64,000 nt of DNA. Origin: Filosporella fistucella. Its lineage: Eukaryota; Ascomycota; Leotiomycetes; Helotiales. Made by a program: the position numbers and the translations under genes. Positions 55,190 to 64,000 of this stretch are shown here, piece after piece. The stretch's first letter is position 1. Each line of letters starts with the position of its first letter. The notes below the pieces were generated by a model, which was given only the letters and a program-made list of their open reading frames with translations, was not told the origin of the DNA and did no database searches. The stretch spans positions 930,001 to 994,000 of the forward strand of contig JAQJZZ010000005.1 in the NCBI GenBank assembly GCA_030077755.1, written 5' to 3'.

Positions 55190-58100
55190 ATGCGTCTTGA
55201 CCTTCTAGGTCTCGCCTTCCTCTTCGGAGGGGCATCTGCCTTGCCTAACAACAATAATGATCATACCTACTCTTCACCAGCTGTGGTAACTTATACAGTT
55301 ACTCCAGCGGACACCTATTCTGCCCCTCATGCTACATATACCCCACATCCTGGCTGTGGCGACAAATGTGGAGGTGTGTGTGGTGATAAGATCATACAGG
55401 TACCTGAAGAGTGTGATCTTGGACCCGAGTTGAATGGCAAACCTGGCTCGGGTTGTACTGCAGACTGCAAGAAATGTGCTGTAGGTTACTGTGGAGACGG
55501 AAATATCGACGCAGGAGAACAATGTGATCTTGGAAAAGACAAGAACGGGTAAGTTAACAGTCTAATTTCTTGGAGCCGCGGATATGAAACTAACGTCTTC
55601 ATCGCAGCGCTCCTGGCTCTGGCTGTACTGCGGACTGCAAGAAGTGCCCAACCGGTTATTGTGGAGACGGAAATATCGACGCAGGAGAACAATGTGATCT
55701 TGGAAAAGACAAGAACGGGTAAGTTAACAGTCTAATTTCTTGGAGCCGCGGATATGAAACTAACGTCTTCATCGCAGCGCTCCTGGCTCTGGCTGTACTG
55801 CGGACTGCAAGAAGTGCCCAACCGGTTATTGTGGTGACGGACATCTTGATGCAGGAGAACAGTGTGACCTTGGAAAAGATAAGAATGGGTAAGCTGCTAG
55901 CGAGTCGCTTTAAGTGATTACAATTATCCGAGCTGACGTCTTCATCTCAGCGCCCCTGGATCTGGCTGTACCTCAGACTGCAAGAAATGCCCAACAGGCT
56001 ATTGCGGAGATGGACATGTTGATGAAGGAGAACAGTGTGATTTGGGCAAAGACAAAAACGGGTAAGCTATTCTATACAGAGGTCAGACGAGGAGTATTTA
56101 AGCTAATGGTCTCTATTAGAGCTCCTGGGTCATCATGCACTGCCGATTGTAAGGTTTGCTCATTCTGCGGTGATGGGAAAGTAGATGCCGGCGAACAATG
56201 TGACTTGGGAAAGGAGAAGAATGGGTAAGTATACTAGTCTCTTATTTCTGTAGGTGCTGGGTACTAATACATTTTACAGTGCCCCAGGTTCCGGTTGCAC
56301 TGCCGACTGTAAAATCTGCCCAGTTTGTGGTGATGGAAAAGTAGATCCAGGCGAACAGTGTGACCTTGGAAAGGATAAAAACGGGTAAGAGAGTATTACC
56401 TTATTTAGTAGAATTCGCGTGCTGATGCCGGTCCCTAGTGCTCCTGGATCTGGCTGTACTGCCGATTGCAAGATCTGTGCAGTTTGCGGAGATGGCAAAA
56501 AAGACGCTGGAGAGCAGTGTGATCTTGGAAAAGATAAAAATGGGTAAGTTTCACTCATCTGAAGGTCTGATAAATTGATGCTGATGTCTTCTCCTAGCGC
56601 TCCTGGATCTGGATGTAGTGCTGATTGCAAGATTACCTCATATTGCGGCGATGGAAAGGTCGACGCCGGGGAGCAATGTGACCTTGGAAAGGACAAGAAT
56701 GGGTAAGATATCGCCCTTCAATTGCGTGATGAAAAACACCCAATGCTAAAGGTCTCTATTTAGTGCCCCTGGTTCCGGCTGTACTGCTGATTGTAAGATC
56801 TGTCCAGTCTGTGGAGATGGAAAAGTCGATGCTGGTGAACAGTGTGATCTCGGCAAAGACAAGAATGGGTAAGTTCTCCCAAGTGCTATCACTTTTCACC
56901 ACCAGGAGAGCTATGTATAGCTGTCAACATGGTTACATTTCCAAATCCAGTCTAACAATTTGCCATAGTAAACCTGGTTCTGGTTGTACAGTTGATTGCA
57001 AGATCTGTGCCGTCTGCGGAGATGGCCACTTGGATGCTGGGGAAGAGGTTCGTATAAAGGGCTGACTCTTGACTCCTCGAACTTATGCTGATATTTGATA
57101 GTGTGATGCCGGTGATAAGAACGGTGTTCCTGGATCAGGATGCACCAAAGACTGCAAGAAATGCGCTGTATGTGGCGATGGCCATGTTGACGCCGGGGAA
57201 GAGTGTGATGCCGGTGATAAGAATGGTCTTCCCGGTTCCGGATGCACCAAAGATTGCAAGAAATGCGCTGTATGCGGCGATGGCCATGTTGACGCCGGGG
57301 AAGAGTGCGATGCCGGTGATAAGAACGGTCTTCCCGGTTCCGGATGTACCAAAGATTGCAGACATGGTCCTGAATGTGGTGATGGAAATGTTGACGCTGG
57401 AGAAGAATGTGATGCTGGTGTTAAGAATGGCGTTCCTGGCTCAGGGTGTACCAAAGACTGCAAGAAGTGTGGCTTCTGCGGAGACGGTCATTTGGATGCC
57501 GGAGAAGAGTGTGATGCTGGCGACAAAAATGGTGTGCCTGGCTCAGGATGCACTAAAGACTGCAAGAAGTGTGGCTTCTGCGGAGACGGTCATTTGGATG
57601 CTGGAGAAGAATGTGATGCGGGCGACAAAAATGGTGTGCCTGGCTCTGGATGCACTAAAGAGTGTAAGAAATGTGCCGTCTGTGGTGATGGACACGTTGA
57701 TGCCGGAGAAGAGTGTGATGCTGGCGACAAAAATGGTGTGCCTGGCTCTGGATGCACTAAAGAGTGTAAGAAATGTGCCGTCTGTGGTGATGGACACGTT
57801 GATGCCGGAGAAGAGTGTGATGCTGGCGACAAAAATGGTGTGCCTGGCTCTGGATGCACTAAAGACTGCAAGAAGTGTGGTGTTTGTGGAGATGGGCATT
57901 TGGATGCTGGAGAACAAGTTCGTATCTTCATCTTTCTATTTTCGTGCCCTGGACTAACACTCTCAGTGCGATCTTGGCGACAAGAATGGAGTCCCTGGCT
58001 CCGGATGTACCAAGGATTGTAAGAAGTGTGGTTTCTGCGGAGATCAACACGTAGATGAGGGCGAGCAGGTTTGTGTAGTAGCCTCTTATTCTTTACTGTA

Positions 58101-60116
58101 GACTGACATTTCCCAGTGTGATCTTGGTACTGCAAATGGTCAACCTGGCTCTGGATGCTCAAAAGACTGTAAGAGAGTGAGCTTCTGTGGTGATGGTCAT
58201 ACAGATGCAGGAGAAGAGGTATGCCGCACCCAAACCATATTTGGTGCTACAGCTAACGATTTCTAGTGTGATGCTGGCGATCAAAATGGCATGCCAGGCT
58301 CTGGATGTACAAGAGAATGTAAAAAATGTGGCGTCTGTGGAGATGGCCATACTGATGCAGGAGAGGAGGTATGAATCTCCAAAAGATTATTGTTTACTAG
58401 ACTAACGTCTGCCAGTGCGATCTCGGTGCCAAGAATGGAATTCCTGGATCAGGCTGTACGAAAGACTGCAAGAAGTGTGGATTCTGTGGTGACAAGCACG
58501 TAGACGCTGGAGAAGAGGTACGAAAAATTCTGTGCTACTCTTATAAAACCTGCTCAACTAACCCATTATAGTGTGACTTGGGTGAGAAGAATGGTATTCC
58601 TGGTTCAGGATGCACAAAAGACTGCAAAAAATGCGGTTTCTGCGGTGACGGCCACTTGGATGCTGGAGAAGCATGCGATTTGGGCGCGAAGAACGGTGCA
58701 TGGAACTCAGGCTGCTCAGCTAATTGTACTGTCCTTCCCGTCTGTGGAAATGGTATCGTCGAGGCCGGCGAAGACTGTGATCTCAAGGAAAAGAATGGGT
58801 AAGTTCTTTCACTCCTAAGTCAACGAAGAGTCTAGACTGACAGAGCCAGACAACCTGGATCTGGATGCGATGCAAATTGTCATAAATGTGGCACTTGTGG
58901 CGATGGAATTCTTGATACTTTCTTGGGCGAGACTTGCGATTTAGGTCCACTTAACGGTCAAAAGGATAGTGGCTGTAGCAAGGACTGCAAGATTGTCTCT
59001 GTTTGTGGTAATGGGAAAGTGGATGCAGGAGAACAGGTTGGTAACCATCTAAATACTCGAGCTTGACTTGCTAACGTGGTCAAAGTGTGATGCTGGAGCA
59101 GCAAATGGCGCTTATAACTCTGGATGTTCAAAGGACTGCAAGCTCTGGTAAGTGCTTTTAACCATATGCTGATATTGCTATTCGAATATCGCTAACCACA
59201 TTCAGTGGCTACTGCGGAGATGGCAAGATTGACACTGCCAGCGGCGAAACTTGTGACAACGGTTGGCAACTCAACGGTACTCCTGGAAACCCATGTTCCT
59301 GGAATTGCACCACCATCACCTGTGACTACAAGTGTGGCAATGGTATTCTCGAACCAGGCGAGGCCTGCGATCACGGCTATTTCAACGGCAAGCCTGGAGA
59401 TTCTTGTGACGCATCTTGCAAGTGGGTGAAGCACTCTTGCGGAGATGGCGTAACACAATACCCAGAAGAATGCGACGATGCAGACTTGAATGGAAGTCAA
59501 TGGTCTCGCTGTACTAAGGAATGCAAGTATAAGGACAAATGTGGAAACCCCCATCCCCCATCTTGTGGAGATGGTATTGTTCAGTATCCCGAGGTCTGTG
59601 ATTTGGGGTATTTGAATGGTGACAAGGGTAGTAATGTAAGTGTCACTTTCCCTCTCAGTCTTGCCTCGAGCCTCAGCTAATAGTAAAAAGTGTACAACCG
59701 ACTGCACATACACCACTCCCGATCCACACAAATGCGGTGACGGTATCGTCACTTCCCCCGAAGAATGCGACGACGGAAAAGACAACGGCACGCCTTACTC
59801 TCTCTGCACCTCAACCTGCACCCTAAAATCCAAATCCACCTGTCCACAAGCCTGCAACCCTAATCCCTTCTTCAACAAATGTCACATCACCACCTCTTGC
59901 ATCAATACTCCCTCCAAAGCAGATTACTGCGCTTGTAGAGCAGGATATAGAGCCGATGGCCTAGCCGCGACAGATCCGAAGCAGTTCAGACTCAAGTTCT
60001 CGGGGCAAGAGTATAGAGTCTTTGTGGAGCCTGGTGTGGAGTGTAATACGCTTTGCACGAGTCCTTTCCCTGGACCGGATAGTTGTCAAGAGGTGCCTGT
60101 GCAAGGCAGTTGTTAG
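55190..60116 (+). CDS. Secreted protein of about 32 tandem cysteine-rich repeats (Myxococcus cysteine-rich/DUF4215-like)
   Basis: About 20 exons, total 1283 aa: 55190-55548; 55608-55718; 55778-55888; 55951-56061; 56120-56224; 56280-56384; 56439-56543; 56598-56702; 56764-56868; 56969-57047; 57102-57917; 57967-58068; 58117-58218; 58267-58368; 58416-58517; 58572-58798; 58850-59036; 59086-59147; 59206-59635; 59691-60116. The sum divides by three and all joins are in frame. MRLDLLGLAFLFGGASA is a signal peptide, followed by a Thr/Tyr-rich stem. The rest is about 32 copies of a 34-37 residue unit with pattern CGDG-x2-DAGE-x-CD-x-G-x2-NG-x-PGSGC-x3-C-x2-C. This pattern matches the Myxococcus cysteine-rich repeat/DUF4215. 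The last copies diverge, and the end (TSCINTPSKADYCACRAGYR...) is EGF-like. Six cysteines per unit suggest disulfide-bonded beads. It is probably an extracellular, rod-like surface or adhesion protein; the conserved Asp/Asn may bind calcium. Function is inferred. Confidence 0.85.
55491..55830 (+). repeat. Perfect 170-bp tandem duplication covering exon plus intron
   Basis: Units 55491-55660 and 55661-55830 read identically throughout by eye, including the 59-nt intron (gtaagttaac...tcatcgcag). The unit holds the end of one repeat, the intron and the beginning of the next repeat. Confidence 0.92.
57102..57917 (+). repeat. Eight intron-free 102-bp units within one exon
   Basis: This exon is exactly 8 x 102 nt, each unit starting at the Cys-Asp codons (TGT/TGC GAT). 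Units around 57621-57722 and 57723-57824 are identical by eye; the others differ at several sites. The flanking exons 12-15 are each exactly one 102-nt unit in the same register. Confidence 0.9.
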
Positions 60117-60825
60117 AAGTTGATTTCGAGGAGGGCTGGTTTTTTTTTTCTTACTCATGATTTTCGGTTTGGGTCCCTGGAATTACATTTGCATTTAGCT
60201 TGGAGTGGAACTGGGAGCATTTTTCTCTTCTATATACTTTCCTTAATTATTATTGGTTAGTGGGATTATTGATGATGTTGGGTGGGAAAGGGTGCATTGC
60301 ATGGTCTTGGATTGGAAGAGGGATCGGTGCATCTATATGGTTTCGGGTTTGAGTTTGGTCGTTCCTTGATGCATAGCTGATGCTGGACATGACAGTATTT
60401 AAATACTTCTATTTACAAGTGAAAAATCGTTAAATTACTCAATTGCTTTCAAAAACCTAATCGTTCTTTCCTCTCTATCTATACTATCTTTGGTATAGTT
60501 CTCCTGCAGAGGTATACACTTTTCACCAATTAGATAATTCCACATAACGAAGCCAAATATCAAGACTCTGTACTCTTCCTTGAGGGTAGATTCAATTTCT
60601 AGCAGACTAGTATCAAAACTTTCTAAGAATTCAGATATTCAATACTAAACTCCATATTCATCAAAATTGATACAATATAAACACAAGGCTGACTAGACAA
60701 ACGACTTTACCCCTCCATCTATCCACCCCACCTCACAGCCTTACCCCTCCAACCCCCACCATCCTCCTCCCTTCTCTCCCTTTCTTTCCATCTCCAGACA
60801 ACCTACCACTCCCTCACCCAACAAA
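60117..60825. other. Intergenic region
   Basis: 0.7 kb, starting with the 3' UTR of the repeat gene (T-rich tract at about 60140-60155). No gene. Confidence 0.5.
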
Positions 60826-61026
60826 TCACCTACTCCCAATTACATCCCACCACGCGAAAAACCCCGATATCGCACGGCAAAATCTTCCGTCGTCCTTCAG
60901 CGCAAGTTTATCATCGATTTTGCAAGTAACCTCGCAAGGATAAATACCCCGCATTTCTATTATGCGGTCTAGTCTCGTGCAATTGATTATAGGCAGGTAT
61001 GAGGTGGTAGTGGTGTGACAATACAT
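60826..61026 (-). CDS. Possible small Cys-containing protein
   Basis: 66 aa from the ATG at 61026: MYCHTTTTSYLPIINCTRLD, then EMRGIYPCEVTCKIDDKLAL and GRFCRAISGFFAWWDVIGSR at the end. Five Cys, balanced charge and a plausible composition argue for coding, and the start (Met-x-Cys-His-Thr-Thr-Thr) recalls the small Met-Cys proteins elsewhere in the window. There is no signal peptide. It could instead be one exon of a longer gene. Function unknown. Confidence 0.4.
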   Translation of the reverse strand: MYCHTTTTSYLPIINCTRLDRIIEMRGIYPCEVTCKIDDKLALKDDGRFCRAISGFFAWWDVIGSR

Positions 61027-62866
61027 GTGGCACGTGGTGGGGACGTACTCTATTTTGCGCCGATAGTATGTGAAAAGTGCATGAGAGCAGGGTAGGGAGA
61101 TGAGGGTTAGAAGGCGATATTGGTTGTATTTGAGAAGTTGATGATGGGAGGGAATGGGTTATAAAGGAATATAATAGCACGATGGTTTCCTTATGGGTAA
61201 AATGGGAAATAGTGATATGAATCGAGCGATGTGTCGCGTCGAGGATGGAAAATTGGCATTTAGTTTTCAGATGATAGATAGTATATCCAAAGGATATAAG
61301 ATCTCTTGATAACAGTAATTACACAATAAAACTCCTAGAAAAATCATCCCAAATCAGAATATCACTCTCCTTACATAATCAGACACTTTTAAACTCTCGA
61401 AAACTTCACGAAACAAGCAGAATCAATAAATAGAATTGCTATCTCCTTATTTCAAACCTTGTTAATTGCTGGACTTGATCCTCAATCTAAAGATATAAGT
61501 AAAGAAGAAAAATCTACGACAAGAGGAAATAAAATCGCGTCTAGGCGAGAAGGCACGAGTACCCCGACCTATGCATCCTACTCGAAGCCTGAGGGTAGTA
61601 ATATACAGACATGCATGCAGGAGATTTGCCTCGCTTTCGTATCGTAAGATAGAGATGTGAGAAGTGCGGTGTGTGGATAGTAGTTTCTGTTTGAACCGAG
61701 ACCTGAGCTTAGAGGGGATGGGGACGAAAGCAGGAGATTGAGACGGTAGGTGATACTGGATGGGAAGAGGTTGTGTGTGTGAGGTATGAGATGAGATGGA
61801 AGATTTTAAGGAGGTGGGATGGTAGATTTGACGAGATGGAGCTTTATCAGAAAATGGCCAAGGAGCTGAGAGATGGCGGACGGAAATGATACAAGAAGTG
61901 GGAATGAGATGGTATACGGGTCGTGGTTTCAAAATTCATGTAAAACTCCCTTCGAAAACGTCATCAAGTCCTTCAAAGAAGTAAATAGTTTAGTATTCCA
62001 CACCTTTAAAGTATAGGAGGGTAGCGATATAAACCATCCAGAAGTGCAGACAAATTGCAAAATCATCAGATGGTGGATGATATGATAGTGTACTAAATTA
62101 TTTGCATAGATGGTGATGAGATTGCGTGTTTGTGGGCTGTGAATTTCATCGTAGTACAGGCGAAGGGAGAGAGGTGGATAAGTTGGCTGTATAATCAATA
62201 GGTTTCGTACGAGACGGAGGCCCGAGGAGTTTGAAATAGAAATAAATATCATGGTAGGAAAGTGTAGGTTTGGGACGAGAAAAGTCGTAAAATTGGGAAA
62301 TAAACGTGCGATGAAGGGTGAATGAGATGAATATTTGAATGTAGGATGAGATGGGAAGAAATCAAAAAGGAGGTGGAAACGAGGGACGGGTAGATAAGTT
62401 AGGTTGAATGTGCTTATCCAAGGAGTATATTGTGTAAATGAGATGAGAAAGCTTGAGGTGGAAAACTGGGTGGGTATGCTGTGAGATCTATTTGTAAGAA
62501 GTATTGTTTTTGAGATAAGAGAGAGAGACCCCTACGAGAAATAGTATATGAGCGGAGGGTGAGATGGTATGATGGATTGACAACAGGCCATACGAGACAC
62601 AGTATTTGAGATAAAGGTGAAATATCTAGAAACTCAACTCTTCGAGCGAGCGATGAGAAATACACAGTCAAGTCACGAAAGAGATTCACGTCAAGAGCAC
62701 GATAAGATATTTTGAGATATTTATTTCTTCAATCATCACCGCCGGCATTCAGCACAGTTTTTCATTCCAACCCCTCCCATCCAAAATGCAACCACCAGTT
62801 AGGTATCCTAAACGCCAATACATGATCCCATCCCAAACTCCACTAATGCTCTTAAAACCCTTAAAC
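61027..62866. other. Intergenic region with strong purine bias
   Basis: 1.8 kb. The plus strand from about 61640 to 62640 is rich in A and G (many gagatgagatgg-like pieces). The minus-strand frame at 61462-61932 lacks an ATG and is a product of this bias. Confidence 0.5.
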
Positions 62867-63787
62867 TCATGCCACAATCTCAGCCACACTCTCCTCTTTA
62901 TGCTCCACCTTCTCCAAAGCAGCAGCCAACTCCTCTTGCTGCCTCTTCTGTTCCGCCTCGAATAGGAATTGCGCATACTTACTCCTCTTATTATGAATCC
63001 CACACTCTGTCTTCGCTTGACCCTTCCACCTCCCTGCTCGTTCATCCTCTCCTTCCTTCACTGGCTCGGTACTATGCCAGTCTCCAACACTCTTATAACC
63101 TCTGTCCAGTAGCTCGTTATAGGGAACGTTGTTTTCCTTAATATACGCATCTACTTGTTTGAAGGACCAGCTTGCGAGAGGGTTTATCTTTATAAGACCC
63201 GCTTCGTCGACTTCGATGATATCGAGGGATTCGCGCTTGGCGCCTTGCGAGCGACGACGACCTGTTAGGACGGCGGCGACGGAGAGGTCGGAGTATGCTC
63301 TTTGCGCAGGCTCGACTTTCGCTACCCAGTCGTAGAGATCTGCGTTTGTTTTCCATAGTTCTTTCCCGTGCTTGGCTTCGAATTCTGCTACTGAGCTGAT
63401 GCCTTCTGGCTTATAGACGTGGAGATTGACGTTTGGGTAGCGCAGCTTGGTCTTCTCTACCAGGTCCAGGGTTTCTTGGAAGTGGTAGAGGGTATCGAGG
63501 AAGATTGCGTCGATGGTGGGTGCAGATGGGGTTTCGGTTTGGAGTTTAGAGAGCATGTCGAGAGTGACGAGACCTGAGACACCGAAAGCGGTTGTCTGGT
63601 ATAGATTTGGAAAGGTGATCTTTGCCCATCGTAGGATATCGATAGGAGCGAGGTTATTGAGAGTATTGTTCAAGAACTTGAGGTGGTATTTCGTCAAGAT
63701 AATTGGAGGAAGAGCACCTTCCGATGAAGCACCAGAGGCATATCCAGACTCGAGATTCGAGCTCTCTGATTCGCGATGAGGACCCAT
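62867..63787 (-). CDS. MET16: Phosphoadenosine phosphosulfate (PAPS) reductase
   Basis: Single exon, 306 aa. TTAFGVSGLVTLDMLSKL matches the modified P-loop region of the PAPS reductase/ATP pyrophosphatase fold. Then come IDAIFLDTLYHFQETLDLVE (the conserved D-T..F.ET block), VLTGRRRSQGAKRESLDIIE (the R-S-Q-G-x-R signature) and KINPLASWSFKQVDAYIKEN. Near the C-terminus TECGIHNKR holds the catalytic Cys (ECGIH about residues 261-265). There are no extra Fe-S cysteine pairs, which fits the thioredoxin-dependent PAPS-using fungal enzyme rather than an APS reductase. It reduces PAPS to sulfite in the cytosol for cysteine and methionine synthesis, and equals yeast MET16 and Aspergillus sA. The charged helix after ECGIH is a usual extension. 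Confidence 0.95.
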   Translation of the reverse strand: MGPHRESESSNLESGYASGASSEGALPPIILTKYHLKFLNNTLNNLAPIDILRWAKITFPNLYQTTAFGVSGLVTLDMLSKLQTETPSAPTIDAIFLDTLYHFQETLDLVEKTKLRYPNVNLHVYKPEGISSVAEFEAKHGKELWKTNADLYDWVAKVEPAQRAYSDLSVAAVLTGRRRSQGAKRESLDIIEVDEAGLIKINPLASWSFKQVDAYIKENNVPYNELLDRGYKSVGDWHSTEPVKEGEDERAGRWKGQAKTECGIHNKRSKYAQFLFEAEQKRQQEELAAALEKVEHKEESVAEIVA

Positions 63788-64000
63788 TGTGATCTTGATG
63801 TATATTGTCTTGCTTTTGATGTGGGGGAGCAGTGTATAGACGGAATTTAGAAAGTGAGAGAGGTGGTTATATGAAAAGATTGAGGGGTAGATGGTGCAAT
63901 ATTAGAATTGGATGTCGTGATCGTGTAGTAGAAGCAGGTAGGTTGAATGCCAAGACGCAATGGACAAGTGAAGTATGAGCAAGAAGTAATACCAAGAAGA
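63788..64000. promoter_or_regulatory. Upstream region of the PAPS reductase gene
   Basis: 213 bp to the window edge, purine-rich on the plus strand. No specific regulatory site was recognised. Confidence 0.4.

Noticed and set aside
57085..57957. 290-codon frame in the repeat gene (and 57083-57463, 57543-57917 on the minus strand)
   Set aside because: Out-of-frame shadows of the 34-codon repeat; periodicity makes all frames long.
61462..61932. 156-codon Ser/Pro-rich minus-strand frame
   Set aside because: No ATG at its start and explained by the strand's purine/pyrimidine bias.

Overview
The window is nuclear DNA of a filamentous ascomycete (Pezizomycotina). The genes have many short introns (mostly 45-60 nt, GT...AG, often with a CTAAC/CTGAC-like branch site). 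They include typical filamentous-fungal families: a PalI/RIM9 pH-signalling protein with RGG tail, a 2EXR protein, fungal-type lysophospholipase, SnoaL-like secreted protein, GFA-domain protein and small Met-Cys-start Cys/His proteins. A Leotiomycete (Helotiales-like) host is my inference from overall flavour, not something the sequence proves. No rRNA, tRNA, CRISPR or intact transposon was recognised.

Layout. 1-538 (-): 5' part of a mitochondrial ABC1/ADCK-type kinase running off the left edge. 3.1-5.4 kb (+): palI/RIM9. 8.5-10.2 kb (+): divergent septin-like GTPase. 11.6-12.4 kb (+): short-chain dehydrogenase broken by an in-frame TAG. 13.6-13.8 kb (-): frameshifted small Cys/His protein. 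14.2-15.7 kb (+): RING-type membrane protein. 16.7-17.2 kb (+): SnoaL-like secreted protein. 17.5-18.3 kb (-): 2EXR protein. 20.5-22.1 kb (+): lysophospholipase. 23.2-25.9 kb (+): large basic, low-complexity protein. 27.3-28.3 kb (+): METTL24/FkbM-like methyltransferase. 28.9-29.5 kb (-): small unknown. 30.8-32.2 kb (+): acyltransferase-3 protein. 32.9-33.7 kb (-): three-exon NAD(P)-binding epimerase-like gene. 34.9-35.2 kb (+): small Cys/His protein. 35.4-37.5 kb (-): Gln/Asn/Pro-rich protein. 37.9-38.9 kb (-): prolyl-4-hydroxylase-like dioxygenase in four exons. 39.4-40.6 kb (+): Thr/Ser-rich secreted protein. 41.1-41.3 kb (-): possible small secreted peptide. 41.9-43.0 kb (-): arabinitol-dehydrogenase-like SDR. 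44.0-44.6 kb (-): molybdopterin synthase large subunit, head-to-head with an RBM5/RBM10-type splicing factor (44.8-47.4 kb, +). 48.3-51.1 kb (+): six-exon unknown protein. 52.3-52.8 kb (+): GFA-domain protein. 53.6-54.2 kb (-): frameshifted unknown gene. 55.2-60.1 kb (+): about 20-exon secreted protein made of about 32 cysteine-rich repeats. 62.9-63.8 kb (-): PAPS reductase. The window is gene-sparse in places, with AT-rich intergenic stretches up to 3 kb.

Most genes are unrelated housekeeping or accessory functions and do not form an evident cluster. The most unusual object is the repeat protein at 55.2-60.1 kb. Its exons coincide with repeat units, it uses two different intron registers, it contains an eight-unit intron-free exon, and it carries a perfect 170-bp exon+intron tandem duplication. 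Several loci show breaks: the TAG in the dehydrogenase at 12.3 kb and frameshifts at 13.7 and 53.75 kb. These suggest a background of gene decay, or sequence error. All coding models below were built by reading splice sites by eye and need transcript support.
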